The position numbers and the translations under genes are program-made. This document shows positions 9,697-19,842 of a stretch of 64,000 nucleotides of DNA, one piece after another; the stretch's first letter is position 1, and every line of letters starts with the position of its first letter. A model generated the notes under the pieces. The model was not told where the DNA came from and did no database searches. It saw nothing but the letters and a program-made list of their open reading frames with translations. Source of the DNA: an uncultured Pelagibacteraceae bacterium (GTDB taxonomy: Bacteria; Pseudomonadota; Alphaproteobacteria; Pelagibacterales; Pelagibacteraceae); assembly GCA_902629935.1 (NCBI GenBank), contig CACOSU010000003.1, positions 1 through 64,000 on the forward strand, read 5' to 3'.

Positions 9697-9809
9697 AATT
9701 TTTTTTTTTTATTCAATTAAAAATTGTAAAATTTAAATTAGACTAAAATATGAATATGTATATAAATTAATTGATTCATTAATCAAATTAAAATTTAAAT
9801 TGAGGACAA

Positions 9810-10634
9810 ATGGCAAAATATCTAGTTGAAACATATTATACCTGTACTTTCAAAGTAAATCATTACTTAGATGACGTAAATGAAACAGAATTAAAAAATT
9901 TGGAAAAAAGAGATGACGGAAAATTTGAAGTTTTAGATGTAAAGCTTGATAATAGAAAAACTAAAAGTCTAGATCCGAAAAACAACAAAATTCTTGATGG
10001 TAACAAATCAGAGGTAATTACACAGGCCAAAAACACAAGCTCAATAAGCAAAGAAAGTATAATAACTAATTTAAATAAAACAAATGAGAAATCAGGAAAA
10101 AGATTTAGTATGCCTGATAGAAGAAAAGGTTATATTCAAAAAGCTACTATTGGTGATCACAAGGTCTATCTGCATACTGGAGAATACGAAGATGGAAAAA
10201 TTGGAGAAATATTTATTGATACTAGTAAAGAGGGTGAGCTTGTAAAAGCTTTAATGAATAACTTTGCGATTGCTGTTTCGCTAGGTCTTCAATATGGAGT
10301 ACCGCTAGATGAATTTATAAGTGCATTTGTAGGTACAAAATTTGAACCCTCAGGCAAGGTTTATGGTAACGACAGAATATTAAGTGCTACATCAATTTTG
10401 GATTATATTTTCAGAGAACTAGCTATTTCATACCAAAATAGAGAAGATCTAGCTCACACTCCTGCTATTGGTGGAAATGATACTGTAAATACAGAAGATC
10501 AGAACTCTGAAGATCAGAATCAATTATTAAAAATTGTAAAAGATATCACCAGCAAAGGTTTTGTAAGAAACAACTATAAAAAAAATTTGGTTGATCTTTC
10601 AGATGTAAAGATAAGCTTAAAAGGTAAGAAATAA
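9810..10634 (+). CDS. Stand-alone protein like the C-terminal domain of B12-dependent ribonucleotide reductase (NrdJb-like)
   Basis: The middle part (about residues 105-215: [88 protein letters not shown]) strongly resembles the C-terminal region of class II (NrdJ) ribonucleotide reductases. The catalytic barrel with its radical Cys is absent. The N-terminus ([22 protein letters not shown]) and an acidic linker ([12 protein letters not shown]) are outside that region. A split NrdJb is known in Pseudomonas; here no NrdJa is adjacent. Start supported by GAGG six bases upstream. It could be a regulator, an accessory protein or a relic, so function is unknown. Confidence 0.75.
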   Translation: MAKYLVETYYTCTFKVNHYLDDVNETELKNLEKRDDGKFEVLDVKLDNRKTKSLDPKNNKILDGNKSEVITQAKNTSSISKESIITNLNKTNEKSGKRFSMPDRRKGYIQKATIGDHKVYLHTGEYEDGKIGEIFIDTSKEGELVKALMNNFAIAVSLGLQYGVPLDEFISAFVGTKFEPSGKVYGNDRILSATSILDYIFRELAISYQNREDLAHTPAIGGNDTVNTEDQNSEDQNQLLKIVKDITSKGFVRNNYKKNLVDLSDVKISLKGKK

Positions 10635-10636
10635 AT

Positions 10637-12421
10637 TTATTTTTTAGTTTTTAAAACAAGATTTAATTCTTTTAATTGATCTGGATTTACACTAGATGGT
10701 GCATTCATCATTAAATCTTGTGCGTTCTGGTTCATTGGAAACATAGTAACTTCCCTAATATTTTTCTCATTAGCTAATAACATTACTATTCTATCAATTC
10801 CAGGTGCTATTCCTCCATGTGGTGGTGCACCATAACTAAGTGCATTGATCATTCCGCTGAATTTCTCATCTACTTGTTTTTTATCATATCCTGCAATTGA
10901 GAATAGTTTGTACATAAGTTCTGGTTTATGATTTCTAATTGCTCCAGAAGACAGTTCAATTCCATTACAAACTATATCGTATTGATACGCAAGTATATCT
11001 AATGGATTTTTAAAATCTTTATCACTTAAATCGCCCTGAGGCATAGAAAACGGATTATGACTGAATCTTATCTTATTTGTTAATTCATCATTTTCAAACA
11101 TTGGATAATCAACAATCCAACAAAATGCAAAAACATTATCATCAATTAAATCAAGATCATTTGCAATTTTATCTCGTGCTAAAGCAGTAATTTTTTCTAG
11201 TTCATCCTGTTTATCACAGGCCATGAAAATACTATCCCCTATTTCAGAATTTGTTTTTCTCATGATTTCAAGTAATACATCTTGTGAAAAGAACTTGCCT
11301 ATAGGACCTTTTGCTGAAATATCTTTACCTTTTTCAAAAGTAAAATATGCTAAACCAGAAGCACCCTCTCCTTTTGCCCATTTATCAATATTATCAAAGA
11401 AACTTCTCGGCTTATCTTTGGTATTTTTAGTAACAATACATCTGACCATAGATCCACTTTTTACTAATTTTTTAAATATTTCAAATGAAACATCTTCTCT
11501 AGAAAAAATTTCAGTGATGTCATTTATGATAAGTGGATTTCTTAAATCTGGTTTATCAGTACCATATTTAAGCATCGCCTCCTTATATGAAATTTTTGGA
11601 AATTTATCAAAAAGTAGCTTTTTATTAGAAAAGGTTTTAAATGTATTAACCATTAACTTTTCAACTACATTAAATACATCTTCTTGCTCAACAAAAGACA
11701 TTTCTAAATCTAATTGATAAAATTCTCCAGGACTTCTGTCGGCTCTTGCATCTTCATCTCTGAAGCATGGGGCTATTTGAAAATACCTATCAAAACCTGA
11801 TACCATTATTAATTGTTTAAATTGCTGTGGAGCTTGAGGCAAAGCATAAAATTTTCCTGGATTTAGTCGGCTTGGGACCAAAAAATCTCTAGCACCTTCT
11901 GGACTGGATGAGGTCAAAATTGGTGTTTGAAATTCTAAAAAACCTAACTTAATCATTTCGTTACGGATGTATGAAATTACTTTAGATCTTAAAATAATAT
12001 TTTCATGAATTTTTTTTCTCCTTAAATCTAAAAATCTATATTTTAATCTAATCTCTTCTGCATACTCTTGATCACTAAAAATAGGCATAGGTAATTCTTT
12101 GCAAGTACCTAAAACATCATATTTTTCAATAGCGACCTCTATTTCACCTGTATCAATTTCATTATTAATTGTATCTTTAGATCTGTTTACAACTTTTCCC
12201 TCAACTTTGATTACTGTTTCCAACTGGATTTTTTCTAAATCAGAAAAGAATTTATTGTCTTTATCTATAATACATTGAGTAATTCCATAATTGTCTCTTA
12301 AATCTAGGAATAATAAATTACCATGATCTCTTTTTTTATTTATCCATCCCGAAAGATAAATCTTTTTATCTACATCTGTTTTTCTTAATTCGTTACAATT
12401 ATGAGTTCTATATTTATTCAA
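10637..12421 (-). CDS. aspS: Aspartyl-tRNA synthetase
   Basis: Class II synthetase of 594 residues, the bacterial-type length including the GAD insertion. It has an N-terminal OB anticodon-binding domain (LSGWINKKRDHGNLLFLDLRD) and catalytic motifs: SSPEGARDFLVPSR, QAPQQFKQLIMVSGFDRYFQ, FRDEDARADRSPGEFYQLD (motif 2) and GGIAPGIDRIVMLL (motif 3). Whether it also charges tRNA-Asn depends on the presence of asnS or gatCAB elsewhere. The upstream gene hda ends one base before it, so the two are probably co-transcribed. Confidence 0.97.
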   Translation of the reverse strand: MNKYRTHNCNELRKTDVDKKIYLSGWINKKRDHGNLLFLDLRDNYGITQCIIDKDNKFFSDLEKIQLETVIKVEGKVVNRSKDTINNEIDTGEIEVAIEKYDVLGTCKELPMPIFSDQEYAEEIRLKYRFLDLRRKKIHENIILRSKVISYIRNEMIKLGFLEFQTPILTSSSPEGARDFLVPSRLNPGKFYALPQAPQQFKQLIMVSGFDRYFQIAPCFRDEDARADRSPGEFYQLDLEMSFVEQEDVFNVVEKLMVNTFKTFSNKKLLFDKFPKISYKEAMLKYGTDKPDLRNPLIINDITEIFSREDVSFEIFKKLVKSGSMVRCIVTKNTKDKPRSFFDNIDKWAKGEGASGLAYFTFEKGKDISAKGPIGKFFSQDVLLEIMRKTNSEIGDSIFMACDKQDELEKITALARDKIANDLDLIDDNVFAFCWIVDYPMFENDELTNKIRFSHNPFSMPQGDLSDKDFKNPLDILAYQYDIVCNGIELSSGAIRNHKPELMYKLFSIAGYDKKQVDEKFSGMINALSYGAPPHGGIAPGIDRIVMLLANEKNIREVTMFPMNQNAQDLMMNAPSSVNPDQLKELNLVLKTKK

Positions 12422-13084
12422 TTAATCTCCTAAAGCCTCTTTAATTATTTTAAAATCAATTGGTTTTTTTCTTTTTAAACTAATTTCGTCGATCTTATAT
12501 ATGAAATCAGATATTTTACCATAAGATCTATCAATTCTATTAATAACAAAATCAATAAGTTTTTTATTAATAAAAATTTGGCGGTCGGAGAGATTTTTTA
12601 GTATCAATGCATACATCAAATCATCATTGGGATTTTCAATATGAGATAAAATAAAATTTTTAGATCTTGATCTAAGATCATTTAATTCAAAATTATAATT
12701 TACAATTGGAGTCACAGATGTAACTATCAAATACTTATTATCTTGATCAATAGTATTTATTATTGTGAATAATAAATTTTCATCGATTTTTTCATCTAAG
12801 TTCTCAATTACTATATTTTGATAAATTTTTAAATTTTTAACAAATCCATTTGTGATATTTTCTGCATCAATTTTAATACCTTTAAATTTTTCTAAAAAAA
12901 TATTTATCAAATGAGTTTTACCTGAAAATTTTTCACCAATTAAATTTATAAAATTCTTTTCCCATTTTGGCCAAGTATTTAAAAGTGTAAACGCGTGTTC
13001 ATTGCTATTTGAAACATAAAAATCTTGATCTTTAAAATTTTGTTCGAAATCAAATTTTATAATTTGTTGATTAAGATCTCTCAT
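12422..13084 (-). CDS. hda: DnaA-homologous regulator Hda/HdaA
   Basis: A 220-residue AAA+ protein resembling DnaA domain III without the DNA-binding domain. It begins with QQIIKFDFEQNFKDQDFYVSNSN, like the N-terminal clamp-interaction region of Hda, then has a Walker A loop (LIGEKFSGKTHL, about 49-60), a modest Walker B region (IVIENLDEKID) and the sensor region (LRSRSKNFILSHIENP). In alphaproteobacteria HdaA with the clamp stimulates ATP hydrolysis by DnaA, preventing re-initiation. It overlaps the upstream DUF2066 gene by 14 bp. Confidence 0.85.
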   Translation of the reverse strand: MRDLNQQIIKFDFEQNFKDQDFYVSNSNEHAFTLLNTWPKWEKNFINLIGEKFSGKTHLINIFLEKFKGIKIDAENITNGFVKNLKIYQNIVIENLDEKIDENLLFTIINTIDQDNKYLIVTSVTPIVNYNFELNDLRSRSKNFILSHIENPNDDLMYALILKNLSDRQIFINKKLIDFVINRIDRSYGKISDFIYKIDEISLKRKKPIDFKIIKEALGD

Positions 13085-14159
13085 TTAGAATCCAAATTTT
13101 ATTTTTTATTTCAAAATCATAATTATGATAACTCATAACTTCTAAAAATTTATCTGGAGTTCCATTAAAGATAATTTTGTAAAAATTATTTTTATTATCA
13201 AATTTATAAATAAAAAAATTATATATTAAATCTAAATTAGAGAGAATTTTCTCAAATTTATCAATTTTTATATTATTAGTATTATTTGTAGAAATATTTA
13301 GAGATAATTTAACTGAAGTATTAATTTGATTCTGTGACTTCCAATAATCTTCATAAACTAATTTTAAATTATCAATAAATTTGTTTAATTCTCTCTCATC
13401 ATTAAAATTTATATCATCAAATATAAAATTTTTTAAAATACTTTTATTATCGAATGATATTTTATTGAGTACTTTAATTGTTTCATTGTTTTTAAATACA
13501 ATCATTATTATATGATCATCTATACTGTATTTATCTGTAATTTCTCTGAAATCATAACTTTCTAAATTTTTAATATTTTTTTTAATTAAGTTAAAATCTT
13601 CAAGATCTTGTGTGGGCAAAATATAATTCAGTAAATTGAATTTTTTATTATTTAAATTCCAACTATTAAATAGTTTACTTTCAGAAAACATTAAAACCTG
13701 GTTTTCCTCTTGATCAAAAAAAACTGGGATAAATAATATATTTTTATTTACTGGAGGAGACGGAAATATATTTTTTGACTCTAACAAATCAAATAAATTT
13801 TTTTTATTAAATGAAACGTTGAGAGTTAGGTAATAAATATCATCAATAAATTTTTCTTCTTTTATTGAGAAGGTTTCAATCATTCCTTTAATTTGATTAA
13901 TTGAAGTATTTTTTAATTTAATTTTATCTTTACTTTGAACAATAGATAAAATTAATTCATCAAATGCCTTTAAAAATCCCTCATCAATAATTTCATTTTT
14001 ATTGAAATTTATTTCAAAAGGAGTGGATATTTCAATATCACTGACTGAAAAGGTCTTTGAGTAAACATTTTCTGTGGAAAAGAAAATATTTAGTAAAGCA
14101 AGAAATAAAAAAAAATTATATAAGTTTAGTTGTTTAATTATTTTAAAAATAAATTTCAT
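13071..14159 (-). CDS. DUF2066 domain exported protein
   Basis: A 362-residue protein with an N-terminal signal segment (LYNFFLFLALLNIFFSTENVYS) followed by a DUF2066-like region (DEGFLKAFDELILSI, KLKNTSINQIKGMIETFSIKEEKF, YLTLNVSFNKKNLFDLLESKNI). DUF2066 proteins commonly sit next to hda or purM-purN in proteobacteria, as here, but their role is unknown. It probably acts in the periplasm. Only 11 bp separate its start codon from the divergent purM start. Confidence 0.8.
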   Translation of the reverse strand: MKFIFKIIKQLNLYNFFLFLALLNIFFSTENVYSKTFSVSDIEISTPFEINFNKNEIIDEGFLKAFDELILSIVQSKDKIKLKNTSINQIKGMIETFSIKEEKFIDDIYYLTLNVSFNKKNLFDLLESKNIFPSPPVNKNILFIPVFFDQEENQVLMFSESKLFNSWNLNNKKFNLLNYILPTQDLEDFNLIKKNIKNLESYDFREITDKYSIDDHIIMIVFKNNETIKVLNKISFDNKSILKNFIFDDINFNDERELNKFIDNLKLVYEDYWKSQNQINTSVKLSLNISTNNTNNIKIDKFEKILSNLDLIYNFFIYKFDNKNNFYKIIFNGTPDKFLEVMSYHNYDFEIKNKIWILNERS

Positions 14160-14170
14160 AAAACATATTA

Positions 14171-15199
14171 ATGAATAAAAAAATATATACCTATAAAAAA
14201 AGTGGTGTTAATATAAAATCTGCTGATAAGTTTGTTAACTTCATCTCTACAATTTCACCAAAAAAAAAAGGCAAAAAAAAGTTTTCTAATATTGGTGGAT
14301 TTGGCTCAATAACTACAATTCCAAAAAATATAAAACAACCAAGGATAGTTGCTTGTACAGATGGAGTGGGTACTAAAATTGAAATAGCAAACACTTTGAA
14401 TAAATTTGATACTATTGGTATTGATCTGGTAGCTATGAGTGTAAATGATCTGATTGTTCAGGGTGCAAAACCATTATTTTTTTTAGATTACATATCAATA
14501 AATAAAATTGATTTATCAAAACTTAAATCAATAATTAAAGGTATCTTAGATGGGTGCAAACAATCTAGATGCGAGCTTGTTGGTGGAGAGACTGCTGAAA
14601 TGCCAGGGACTTATGAAAAAGGTAAGTTTGACATTGCTGGTTTTGCTGTTGGTATAGTTGGAAAAAATCAAATTTTAAATAATAATAAAATAAAAAATAA
14701 TAATATTATATTAGCAGTTCCTTCCAGTGGGTTACACTCTAACGGTTATTCTCTTGTAAGATATTTAATAAAAAAAAACAAAATAAATATTACAAAAAAT
14801 AAATTTTTAAAATCTGAACTATTAAAACCAACTAAAATATATGTTAAGGAAATTATGAACTTAACCAACAAAAATTTGATAAATGGTTGTGCGAATATAA
14901 CTGGTGGAGGATTATCTGATAATATTAAAAGAGTAATACCAGAAAAACTTTCGGCAAATTTAAATTTAGATCAAATAAAAACCACTAAAATATTTAAGTG
15001 GTTAAAAAAGATAGGAATTTCTGATAATGAAATGCTTAAAACATTTAATTGTGGTGTTGGATTTTGTTTAATTGCTGATGCTAAGAAGTTAAAAAAAATA
15101 AATAAATATTTTTCAAAAAAATATAAACCTTATGTAATTGGTAAAATTACAAAAGGAAAAAATAAAGTTAAACTGAATGGCTCTATCAACTGGCTTTGA
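14171..15199 (+). CDS. purM: Phosphoribosylformylglycinamidine cyclo-ligase
   Basis: AIR synthetase, the fifth step of de novo purine synthesis, closing the imidazole ring with ATP. The 342 residues show the PurM/ThiL-like fold motifs: GGFGSI, ACTDGVGTKIEIA, DLVAMSVNDLIVQGAKPLFFLDY, GGETAEMPGTY, PSSGLHSNGYSLVR and ITGGGLSDNI. It overlaps purN by 23 bp, so the two are translationally linked. Confidence 0.97.
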   Translation: MNKKIYTYKKSGVNIKSADKFVNFISTISPKKKGKKKFSNIGGFGSITTIPKNIKQPRIVACTDGVGTKIEIANTLNKFDTIGIDLVAMSVNDLIVQGAKPLFFLDYISINKIDLSKLKSIIKGILDGCKQSRCELVGGETAEMPGTYEKGKFDIAGFAVGIVGKNQILNNNKIKNNNIILAVPSSGLHSNGYSLVRYLIKKNKINITKNKFLKSELLKPTKIYVKEIMNLTNKNLINGCANITGGGLSDNIKRVIPEKLSANLNLDQIKTTKIFKWLKKIGISDNEMLKTFNCGVGFCLIADAKKLKKINKYFSKKYKPYVIGKITKGKNKVKLNGSINWL

Positions 15200-15758
15200 T
15201 AAAATTAAAACTGCTGTTTTTATTTCAGGTAAAGGGAGTAATTTAAAATCATTAATTAAATTTTCTAAAAACAAGAGATCGCCTATTTCAATAGATTTAA
15301 TAATTTCAAGTAATTCAAAAGCTCTAGGGTTAAATTATTCAAAAAATTTTAATATTAAAAAAAAAATATTAAATTTTAACAATAAACGTTTAGTGGAAAA
15401 TAAACTACTTTTAGAATTAAAAAAAAATAATATTGAAATGATCTGTCTTGCCGGATTTATGAAAATTTTGTCAAAAAGGTTTATAAAAAATTTTAAAAAT
15501 AAAATTCTCAATATACACCCGTCATTACTTCCTAAATACAAAGGGTTAAATACTCATCAAAGGGTATTGAATAATAATGAAAAATTTTCTGGTTGTACTG
15601 TTCATTTTGTCAGTGCAAAACTAGACTCGGGAAAGATAATATTACAAAAAAAAGTAAAAATTAAAAAAAATGATACAAAAAAAACTTTAGCTAAAAGAAT
15701 TTTAGTTCAAGAGCATAAATTGTATCCAAAAGCTATTTTAAAAGTTTTCAATTTTTAA
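15177..15758 (+). CDS. purN: Phosphoribosylglycinamide formyltransferase
   Basis: GAR transformylase, moving a formyl group from 10-formyl-THF to GAR in purine synthesis. The 193 residues have the N-terminal phosphate loop FISGKGSNLKSL, LAGFMKILSKRF, the catalytic Asn/His region NIHPSLLPKYKGLNTH and CTVHFVSAKLDSG with the catalytic Asp. The start lies inside purM (23-bp overlap). It overlaps the convergent ndk end by 11 bp. Length and motifs are normal. Confidence 0.96.
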   Translation: MALSTGFDKIKTAVFISGKGSNLKSLIKFSKNKRSPISIDLIISSNSKALGLNYSKNFNIKKKILNFNNKRLVENKLLLELKKNNIEMICLAGFMKILSKRFIKNFKNKILNIHPSLLPKYKGLNTHQRVLNNNEKFSGCTVHFVSAKLDSGKIILQKKVKIKKNDTKKTLAKRILVQEHKLYPKAILKVFNF

Positions 15759-16158
15759 AAAAAAAATCAATTTCAATTTTTGCATTCTCAATACTATCAG
15801 ATCCATGAACTGAGTTCTTATCTATTGAAATTCCATATTTTTTTCTAATTGTTCCCTCTTTAGCATCTTTTGGGTTTGTGGCACCCATTAACTCTCTATT
15901 CCCTAATACTGAATTTTCTTTTTCAAGGACCATAACAACAATGGGACCGGATGAGAGATAATCGCATAAATCATTATAAAATGGCTTTGTTTCATGAACT
16001 TTATAAAATTTTTCTGCTTCAGATTTTTCAATTTGAATTTTTTTTTCTTTCAATATTTTAAAACCATTGCTTTTAAACATTCCCTTAATTTCATTTTCAA
16101 GATTTCTTTCTACAGCATCTGGTTTAATGATTGACAATGTATGCTCTAAATTACTCAT
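15748..16158 (-). CDS. ndk: Nucleoside diphosphate kinase
   Basis: Balances NTP and dNTP pools by transferring the gamma phosphate through a phospho-histidine. The 136 residues have the family start HTLSIIKPDAVERN, GPIVVMVLEKENSV, RELMGATNPKDAKEGTIRKKYG and the active-site motif NSVHGSDSIENA with the catalytic His. It overlaps the pepA stop by 8 bp and lies downstream of it. Confidence 0.97.
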   Translation of the reverse strand: MSNLEHTLSIIKPDAVERNLENEIKGMFKSNGFKILKEKKIQIEKSEAEKFYKVHETKPFYNDLCDYLSSGPIVVMVLEKENSVLGNRELMGATNPKDAKEGTIRKKYGISIDKNSVHGSDSIENAKIEIDFFFKN

Positions 16159-17605
16159 AATGATCCTCTATTAATTTGTTTAATAATCTCACTCCATAAC
16201 CTGTAGCACCACCTGAATTTAATGCTCCTCCATATTTTGAAAAGGCCATTCCAGCTATGTCTAAATGCGCCCAAGGTGTTTTGTTTAAAATAAACCTTTG
16301 TAAAAATTGAGCAGCAGTTGTTGATCCTGCTCCGCCAACATAATTAATATTTTGCATATCTGCGTTTTTAGAGTCTATTAATTTATCAAAGTTATTGTTT
16401 AAAGGCATCCTCCAAACTTTCTCATCAACATTTTCACCAACATCAATTAATTGGTTTGACAATTTATCATCATTTGAAAACAATCCTGCGTATTCAGATC
16501 CTAGTGAAACAATAATTGCTCCCGTCAAAGTTGCTAAGTCAACAATAAATTTAGGTTTATATTTTTCTTCTGTAAATGTAAGTGCATCAGCCAAAACTAA
16601 TCTTCCTTCTGCATCTGTATTTAAAACTTCTACTGTTTTTCCACTATAAGACTTTAAAATATCTCCTGGTCTAAGCGCGTTACCTCCAGGCATATTTTCT
16701 ACAAGACCAACAACGCCAACTGCGTTTATTTTTGCTTTTCTTAAGGCTAAACTTTTCATTAAGCCTACTACAACAGCAGACCCTGCCATATCATAAGTCA
16801 TGTCTTCCATAAATTTTGCAGGCTTTAATGATATTCCTCCAGTATCAAAACAAACTCCTTTTCCGACAAATGCCAAAGGTTTAGATTTATCTTTCAAACC
16901 TTTCCATTCAATAGTCACTAAATAAGAACCTCTCGCACTTCCTTGACCAACTCCAAGCAGTGTATTCATTCCAAGTTTTTTTAATTTTTTTTCATCATAA
17001 ATAGTAATTTTTAAACCAAACTTTTTTAATGAATTTAATCTTTTAGCATACTCATCTGGATGCAAAATATTTCCAGGTTCAGAAACTAAGTCTCTAGTAA
17101 AAAAAGTTCCCTCTTCAATTGCCTTAAATTTAATTTGCTCATTGACACTTGGTATATATTTTCCCACTACTAAAATAGAAATATTTTTTGTATTTTTTTT
17201 TGATTTATATTTATCAAAATTATATGACTTAAGCCTGAGTCCATGCAAAAAATATGCAACAAAATTAGTTAACTTCGATGGAATGCTATCTGTATTAAGA
17301 ATATACTCACTATTTTTTAATTCTTTAATAATATTATATAAATCGGCACCTAAATTTTCTACCTCAGAACTTTTTATATCTTTCTTAAGAGAAACTAGAA
17401 TAATTTTTTTTTTTGAACTTAAATCAAAACAAAATATTTTTTTTCTACTATTAATGTTCTTTATCAAATCTGATACATAAGAAAACTCTTTGTTGGAAAT
17501 ATACTTTTTTATATTTGTAATAGTAAATTTATCATCAACAAAAAAAACAACATTTGATATTGATTTACTGGACTTTATTTTTTTATAATTAATATTTACT
17601 GACAT
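16151..17605 (-). CDS. pepA: Leucyl aminopeptidase (M17)
   Basis: Cytosolic two-metal aminopeptidase of 484 residues that releases N-terminal amino acids and recycles peptides; E. coli PepA also binds DNA, which cannot be judged here. The C-terminal catalytic domain shows GKGVCFDTGGISLKPA with metal ligands, MTYDMAGSAVV, and the signature NTDAEGRLVLADAL with the catalytic Arg. The N-terminal domain is divergent, as is usual for M17 enzymes. Divergent from lptF across 55 bp. Confidence 0.95.
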   Translation of the reverse strand: MSVNINYKKIKSSKSISNVVFFVDDKFTITNIKKYISNKEFSYVSDLIKNINSRKKIFCFDLSSKKKIILVSLKKDIKSSEVENLGADLYNIIKELKNSEYILNTDSIPSKLTNFVAYFLHGLRLKSYNFDKYKSKKNTKNISILVVGKYIPSVNEQIKFKAIEEGTFFTRDLVSEPGNILHPDEYAKRLNSLKKFGLKITIYDEKKLKKLGMNTLLGVGQGSARGSYLVTIEWKGLKDKSKPLAFVGKGVCFDTGGISLKPAKFMEDMTYDMAGSAVVVGLMKSLALRKAKINAVGVVGLVENMPGGNALRPGDILKSYSGKTVEVLNTDAEGRLVLADALTFTEEKYKPKFIVDLATLTGAIIVSLGSEYAGLFSNDDKLSNQLIDVGENVDEKVWRMPLNNNFDKLIDSKNADMQNINYVGGAGSTTAAQFLQRFILNKTPWAHLDIAGMAFSKYGGALNSGGATGYGVRLLNKLIEDHYE

Positions 17606-17660
17606 AATTTAATATTGTATTCGAAAAACATGATATATATTAAGAAATACGATATTTTCA

Positions 17661-18770
17661 ATGGAAAAATTAATATTTAAAAAAGTAATTAAAGATATAA
17701 CACTGTTGTTTTTCTTGTTGTGTCTAACACTTGGATTAATAGTTTGGACGCTACAGGCTGTAAATTATCTTGATTTTGTTACACAGGACGGTCACGGTCT
17801 AAAAACCTATTTCTTTTATATCTTATATAATTTCCCTAAAATTATTCATCGATTAATTCCTTTTGTATTTTTTATCTCATTATTTTTAGTTTTAACAAAT
17901 TATGAAGCTAAAAATGAGCTGGTTATTTTTTGGACACATGGGGTAAGTAAAATGCAATTTGCAAACATAATAATTATATTGTCAATAATTTTACTTGTTA
18001 TTCAAATTTTAATTGGAAGCTATATCTCGCCTGTTTCTCAACTCAAATCTAGAACTTTTTTAAAAGATTCTAACATAGATTATTTTTCTTCATTAATTAA
18101 AGAGGGAAAATTTATAAATGCTGTAAAAGGTTTAACGATCTTTATAGATAAAAAGGATCAAGATGGAAACTTCAAAAATATATATATTGATGATTCTTCT
18201 AAAGAAAACACTAAAATTACATACGCAAATAACGGTAAAATTTTAGATATAAATAACAAAAAAATATTTAAGCTTTTTAATGGAAAAGTAATCAATAAAA
18301 AAAAAAATAAAATTAATGTATTTGAATTTGATCAAATTGATTTTAATTTATCAGATTATACAACTAAAACTATATTAACTCCAAAGTTACAAGAAACATC
18401 TACAAAAAACCTTATAGTTTGTTTTTTTAGTAAATTTAATTTTGAAAAAAAAAATGAAAAAATAAATTGCCAAGCTTCAATAAAAGCAGAAATAAGCCAA
18501 GAACTTTTTAAGAGAATCTATAAACCAATATACATTCCTATATTGGCTCTGATTTGTAGTTTTTTAATTTTGCTACCAAAAAATAATTCAGGTTATAAAT
18601 TGCAATCAAGTTTAACATTTTTATTTGGATTTTTACTTTTAATAATATCTGAAACTGCTTTAAGATATTCTACAGTATCAACCTTATCAACTGGTATATA
18701 TTTAATTACACCATTTATTTTGTTTATAATCATATATTTAATTTTATTCAAAAAATCTAAAAATGTTTAA
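17661..18770 (+). CDS. lptF: LPS export permease LptF
   Basis: A YjgP/YjgQ family permease of 369 residues that with LptG and LptB extracts LPS from the inner membrane. It has N-terminal membrane helices (LLFFLLCLTLGLIVWTL, IHRLIPFVFFISLFLVLTN), a periplasmic jellyroll domain (about 130-270) and C-terminal helices (PIYIPILALICSFLILLP). It is first in lptF-lptG-lptD-surA-pdxA-rsmA and overlaps lptG by 8 bp. Confidence 0.9.
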   Translation: MEKLIFKKVIKDITLLFFLLCLTLGLIVWTLQAVNYLDFVTQDGHGLKTYFFYILYNFPKIIHRLIPFVFFISLFLVLTNYEAKNELVIFWTHGVSKMQFANIIIILSIILLVIQILIGSYISPVSQLKSRTFLKDSNIDYFSSLIKEGKFINAVKGLTIFIDKKDQDGNFKNIYIDDSSKENTKITYANNGKILDINNKKIFKLFNGKVINKKKNKINVFEFDQIDFNLSDYTTKTILTPKLQETSTKNLIVCFFSKFNFEKKNEKINCQASIKAEISQELFKRIYKPIYIPILALICSFLILLPKNNSGYKLQSSLTFLFGFLLLIISETALRYSTVSTLSTGIYLITPFILFIIIYLILFKKSKNV

Positions 18771-19842
18771 AATTTATCAAAAATATATTTTAAAAAAATT
18801 TATAAACAAATTTTTTCTTATCAGTTTAATTTTTTTTTGTTTAGCTGTAGTTTTAAATATATTTGAAGAAATTTCATTTTTTAAAAATTCTGATTCTAAT
18901 TTCATCTTACCCTATTTCTTAACAATACTAAATGCACCTATTACTCTTTTTGAAATTTTTCCATTTATTTTTCTAATAACATCACAATTTTTTTTTTATG
19001 AAATAATAAAAAATGATGAAATGTTCGTTCTTAAAAATAATGGATTAAGTAATCTAAAAATTATAAAAACTTTATTTTTCTCAACAATATTAATGGGTCT
19101 AATTATCGTTCTATTATTTTATAATTTTTCTTCAAAACTAAAATTTATTTATACAGATATTAAAAATAATTATAGCAATGATAACAAATATCTTGCAGTA
19201 GTAAATGAAAGTGGTTTATGGCTTAAAGATGAGACTGAAAAATCAATTTTAATAGTTAAATCAAAAAACATAGAAAATAACTTCTTAATAGATGTAGTAA
19301 TAAATGAGTTCAATTTTGATTTTAAGTTAAATAGAACAATTCAGTCAAGTAGAGTAGATATTAGTAACAAAAATTGGGTAATTTTTGAACCAACAATAAC
19401 AACTAAAAATAATTTACAAAACAAGTTTAATGAGATTAATCTTACTACCAGTTTTGATAATGATAAAATTCGTAGCTTGTTTTCAAATTTTTCAACATTA
19501 AATATTATGCAGTTATTTAATTTAAAAAAAGATTATGAAAATTTAGGATATTCATCTGATGAAATTGAAATACATTTGTTCAAAATTTTTATATCGCCAT
19601 ATTTTTATGCTTTAATGACTGTATTATCATCAATAGTAATGATAAGTGTGGTCAAAAGAAGCTCAATCTTTTTTAATATAATATTAGGAATTTTTATTTC
19701 TGTTGTAATATATTATATAAACTTCATGTTTTTTTCATTGGGAAACACTGGTAAAATCCCCACAGAAATATCAGTATTTTTACCTATTTTATTTTTAACA
19801 ATAATCACAATTATTGGTTTGGTTAGAATAAATGAAAATTAA
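18763..19842 (+). CDS. lptG: LPS export permease LptG
   Basis: Second YjgP/YjgQ permease, 359 residues, with the same layout: amino-terminal helices (FFLISLIFFCLAVVLNIFEE), a periplasmic jellyroll part (NESGLWLKDETEKSILIVKSKNIENN is typical of LptG) and C-terminal helices including YALMTVLSSIVMISVVKRSS. It pairs with LptF to pass LPS to the LptA/LptC bridge. It overlaps lptF by 8 bp and lptD by 11 bp, so the operon is translationally coupled. Confidence 0.9.
   Translation: MFKIYQKYILKKFINKFFLISLIFFCLAVVLNIFEEISFFKNSDSNFILPYFLTILNAPITLFEIFPFIFLITSQFFFYEIIKNDEMFVLKNNGLSNLKIIKTLFFSTILMGLIIVLLFYNFSSKLKFIYTDIKNNYSNDNKYLAVVNESGLWLKDETEKSILIVKSKNIENNFLIDVVINEFNFDFKLNRTIQSSRVDISNKNWVIFEPTITTKNNLQNKFNEINLTTSFDNDKIRSLFSNFSTLNIMQLFNLKKDYENLGYSSDEIEIHLFKIFISPYFYALMTVLSSIVMISVVKRSSIFFNIILGIFISVVIYYINFMFFSLGNTGKIPTEISVFLPILFLTIITIIGLVRINEN

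Noticed and set aside
9771-9786. Inverted repeat TTGATT-CATT-AATCAA before the NrdJ-like gene
   Set aside because: Six-base arms in very AT-rich DNA are expected by chance; no family of operators with this form is evident.
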